Source: Candidatus Saccharimonadota bacterium (GTDB taxonomy: Bacteria; Patescibacteriota; Saccharimonadia; Saccharimonadales; SZUA-47). From it: DNA of 16,485 nt. The DNA is taken from the NCBI GenBank assembly GCA_003231925.1, contig QIKK01000065.1, positions 1 to 16,485 on the forward strand. Direction: 5' to 3'. The position numbers and the translations under genes were made by a program. Of this stretch, positions 15,757 to 16,485 are shown in pieces. The notes under the pieces were generated by a model that saw only the letters and a program-made list of their open reading frames with translations, searched no databases and had not been told where the DNA came from. Numbering within the stretch: the stretch's first letter is position 1; every line of letters starts with the position of its first letter.

Positions 15757-15761
15757 TGATT

Positions 15762-15781
15762 AAAAAAATAACTATTATTTT
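15762..15781 (-). terminator. Weak A/T hairpin with T-tract after rpsO
   Basis: AAAATAA and TTATTTT form a 7-bp all-A/T stem with a 3-nt loop, and the run continues to seven T in a row on the minus strand 17 nt after the rpsO stop. The stem is weak, so partial termination at most is likely. Confidence 0.3.
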
Positions 15782-15797
15782 GTACTAGTTAATCTAA

Positions 15798-16061
15798 TTA
15801 ACGACGTAAGCCGAGTTTTTTAATGAGCGCTAAGTAGCCATTGCTATCTTTGTTTGCAATGTATTTTAATAGTTTTTTACGACGCCCAACCATTGCCAAT
15901 AAACCACGACGAGCCATGTGATCTTTTTTGTTCTCTTTTAAGTGCTCGGTAAGCTCATTAATCCGAGCAGTCAGTGCAGATATCTGCACACTTGAGGAAC
16001 CAGTATCTATTCCAGTCTTTGACGCTTTATTTTTAGCGCTAGCTGTCTTCATTTCTGTCAT
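15798..16061 (-). CDS. rpsO: Small ribosomal subunit protein uS15
   Basis: An 87-aa primary 16S rRNA-binding protein of the central domain. The family pattern is clear: DTGSSSVQISALTARINELTEHL, then KKDHMARRGLLAMVGRRKKLLKYI and the C-terminal LIKKLGLRR. Length equals the usual 88-89 aa. Two starts are possible, ATG at 16061 and ATG at 16052. I keep the first because the family's N-terminus is of that length and because a promoter -10 box lies 11 nt before it. There is no Shine-Dalgarno, so a leaderless transcript is likely. The truB reading frame ends 24 nt upstream, and the rpsO promoter lies across that end. Confidence 0.96.
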   Translation of the reverse strand: MTEMKTASAKNKASKTGIDTGSSSVQISALTARINELTEHLKENKKDHMARRGLLAMVGRRKKLLKYIANKDSNGYLALIKKLGLRR

Positions 16062-16072
16062 TCTTGATAGAC

Positions 16073-16101
16073 ACTATAGCACCTCTCATCTGTTTAAGCA
16101 A
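16073..16101 (-). promoter_or_regulatory. Putative promoter of rpsO
   Basis: TTGCTT (16101-16096), a 17-nt spacer and TATAGT (16078-16073) lie across the end of truB. The predicted start near 16066 leaves a leader of only about 5 nt before the rpsO ATG. Confidence 0.45.
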
Positions 16102-16485
16102 GTAGTCAGCACCTTTTCTGAAATATTCGAGACACTAATAGCATCTTTTAAGTCATAAGTTCCTACTGACGTTCGGCGTAATGCACTCATATACGCCCCC
16201 GTAGTTAATTTTATCCCTATATCCTCGGCTAGTGCCCTTATATAGCCCTTATATATGTACCACTACTAACTTTTGCGGTAAAAGTGACTTTTGGATAATT
16301 ATATTTAACTAAAAAAATACTATCTACAGTTATGGCTCTAGGTTGAAGTATTACCTTTTTACCCTGTCTGGCCAACTTATAAGCCCTTTTACCGTTGATT
16401 TTAATCGCACTAAACGCTGGTGGGGTTTGCTGTGTTTCACCCTCAAACTTATTTAGAACATTTTTAATATCGCTAACAGAAGGTC
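16086..16485 (-). pseudogene. truB: tRNA pseudouridine(55) synthase TruB, frameshifted C-terminal part
   Basis: This is the C-terminal two-fifths or so of truB; the start and the catalytic Asp motif lie beyond the right edge. In the first frame the sequence reads PSVSDIKNVLNKFEG, then QQTPPAFSAIKINGKRAYKL and RQGKKV. Both are classic TruB segments (PPxxSAxKxxGxRxYxLAR). The frame continues through VSSGTYIRA and then hits TAA (16240-16238). In the next frame the protein resumes exactly, with ALAEDIGIKLTTGAYMSALR followed by RTSVGTYDL, ending at TGA (16088-16086). The break coincides with a perfect 11-bp tandem duplication; with one copy removed, the frame reads SSGTYIRALAEDIG without interruption. 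As it stands, the product would stop right after the conserved GTYIR motif and lose about 50 residues. A real recent mutation and a sequencing or assembly error are both possible. Confidence 0.88.
16234..16255. repeat. Perfect 11-bp tandem duplication inside truB
   Basis: GCCCTTATATA occurs twice in direct succession (16234-16244 and 16245-16255). Eleven is not a multiple of three, so the second copy shifts the truB frame. One copy alone restores the conserved protein. Confidence 0.95.

Overview
The window is AT-rich bacterial chromosome with compact housekeeping genes. It most resembles a Patescibacteria/CPR genome, and Saccharibacteria (TM7) is my best guess. This rests on the look of the proteins (short ribosomal proteins, an EF-P with Arg rather than Lys at its loop tip, RNase J beside PNPase, a PilM start) and on gene order. 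It is an inference, since no marker gene settles the phylum. UGA acts as a stop (for example at the end of the 180-aa PH-like gene) and I saw no gene that needs it as a sense codon, so the recoded SR1/Gracilibacteria code is not supported.

Layout. Positions 1-152 hold the first 50 codons of pilM (type IV pilus) on the minus strand. Next come a membrane histidine kinase (290-1948) and a seven-helix membrane protein (2010-2717), both minus. The middle holds the plus-strand GTPase/ATPase gene ychF (2793-3878) and a minus-strand PH-like hypothetical gene. The latter shares a repeat-rich divergent control region with a plus-strand Crp/Fnr regulator (4637-5284). From about 5276 to the end everything is minus strand, read from right to left: truB (broken by an 11-bp tandem duplication), rpsO, pnp, a small membrane protein, a family-4-like uracil-DNA glycosylase, RNase J, ftsK, then rpsF, ssb, rpsR, efp and a TlyA-type rRNA methyltransferase.

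How the genes work together. The right half is an information-processing block. It covers ribosomal proteins S15, S6 and S18, EF-P, rRNA/tRNA modification (TlyA, TruB), RNA decay (PNPase, RNase J), DNA maintenance (SSB, UDG) and chromosome segregation (FtsK). Near-consensus promoters restart transcription before ftsK (TTGACA-17-TAAAAT) and before rpsF (TTGAAA-17-TATAAT). The left half carries surface and signalling functions.

Most notable: (1) an exact 11-bp tandem duplication that shifts the truB frame between the GTYIR motif and the conserved C-terminal segment; (2) a family-4-like UDG with no cysteine at all, so it cannot hold the usual 4Fe-4S cluster; (3) a 326-nt gap between ssb and rpsR that is GC-rich in its ssb-side half, dense in hairpins and tiled by two tiny ORFs, possibly an undescribed structured RNA; (4) a repeat and palindrome set between the Crp/Fnr gene and its divergent neighbour; (5) several genes with a -10 box almost on the start codon and no Shine-Dalgarno, suggesting leaderless mRNAs.
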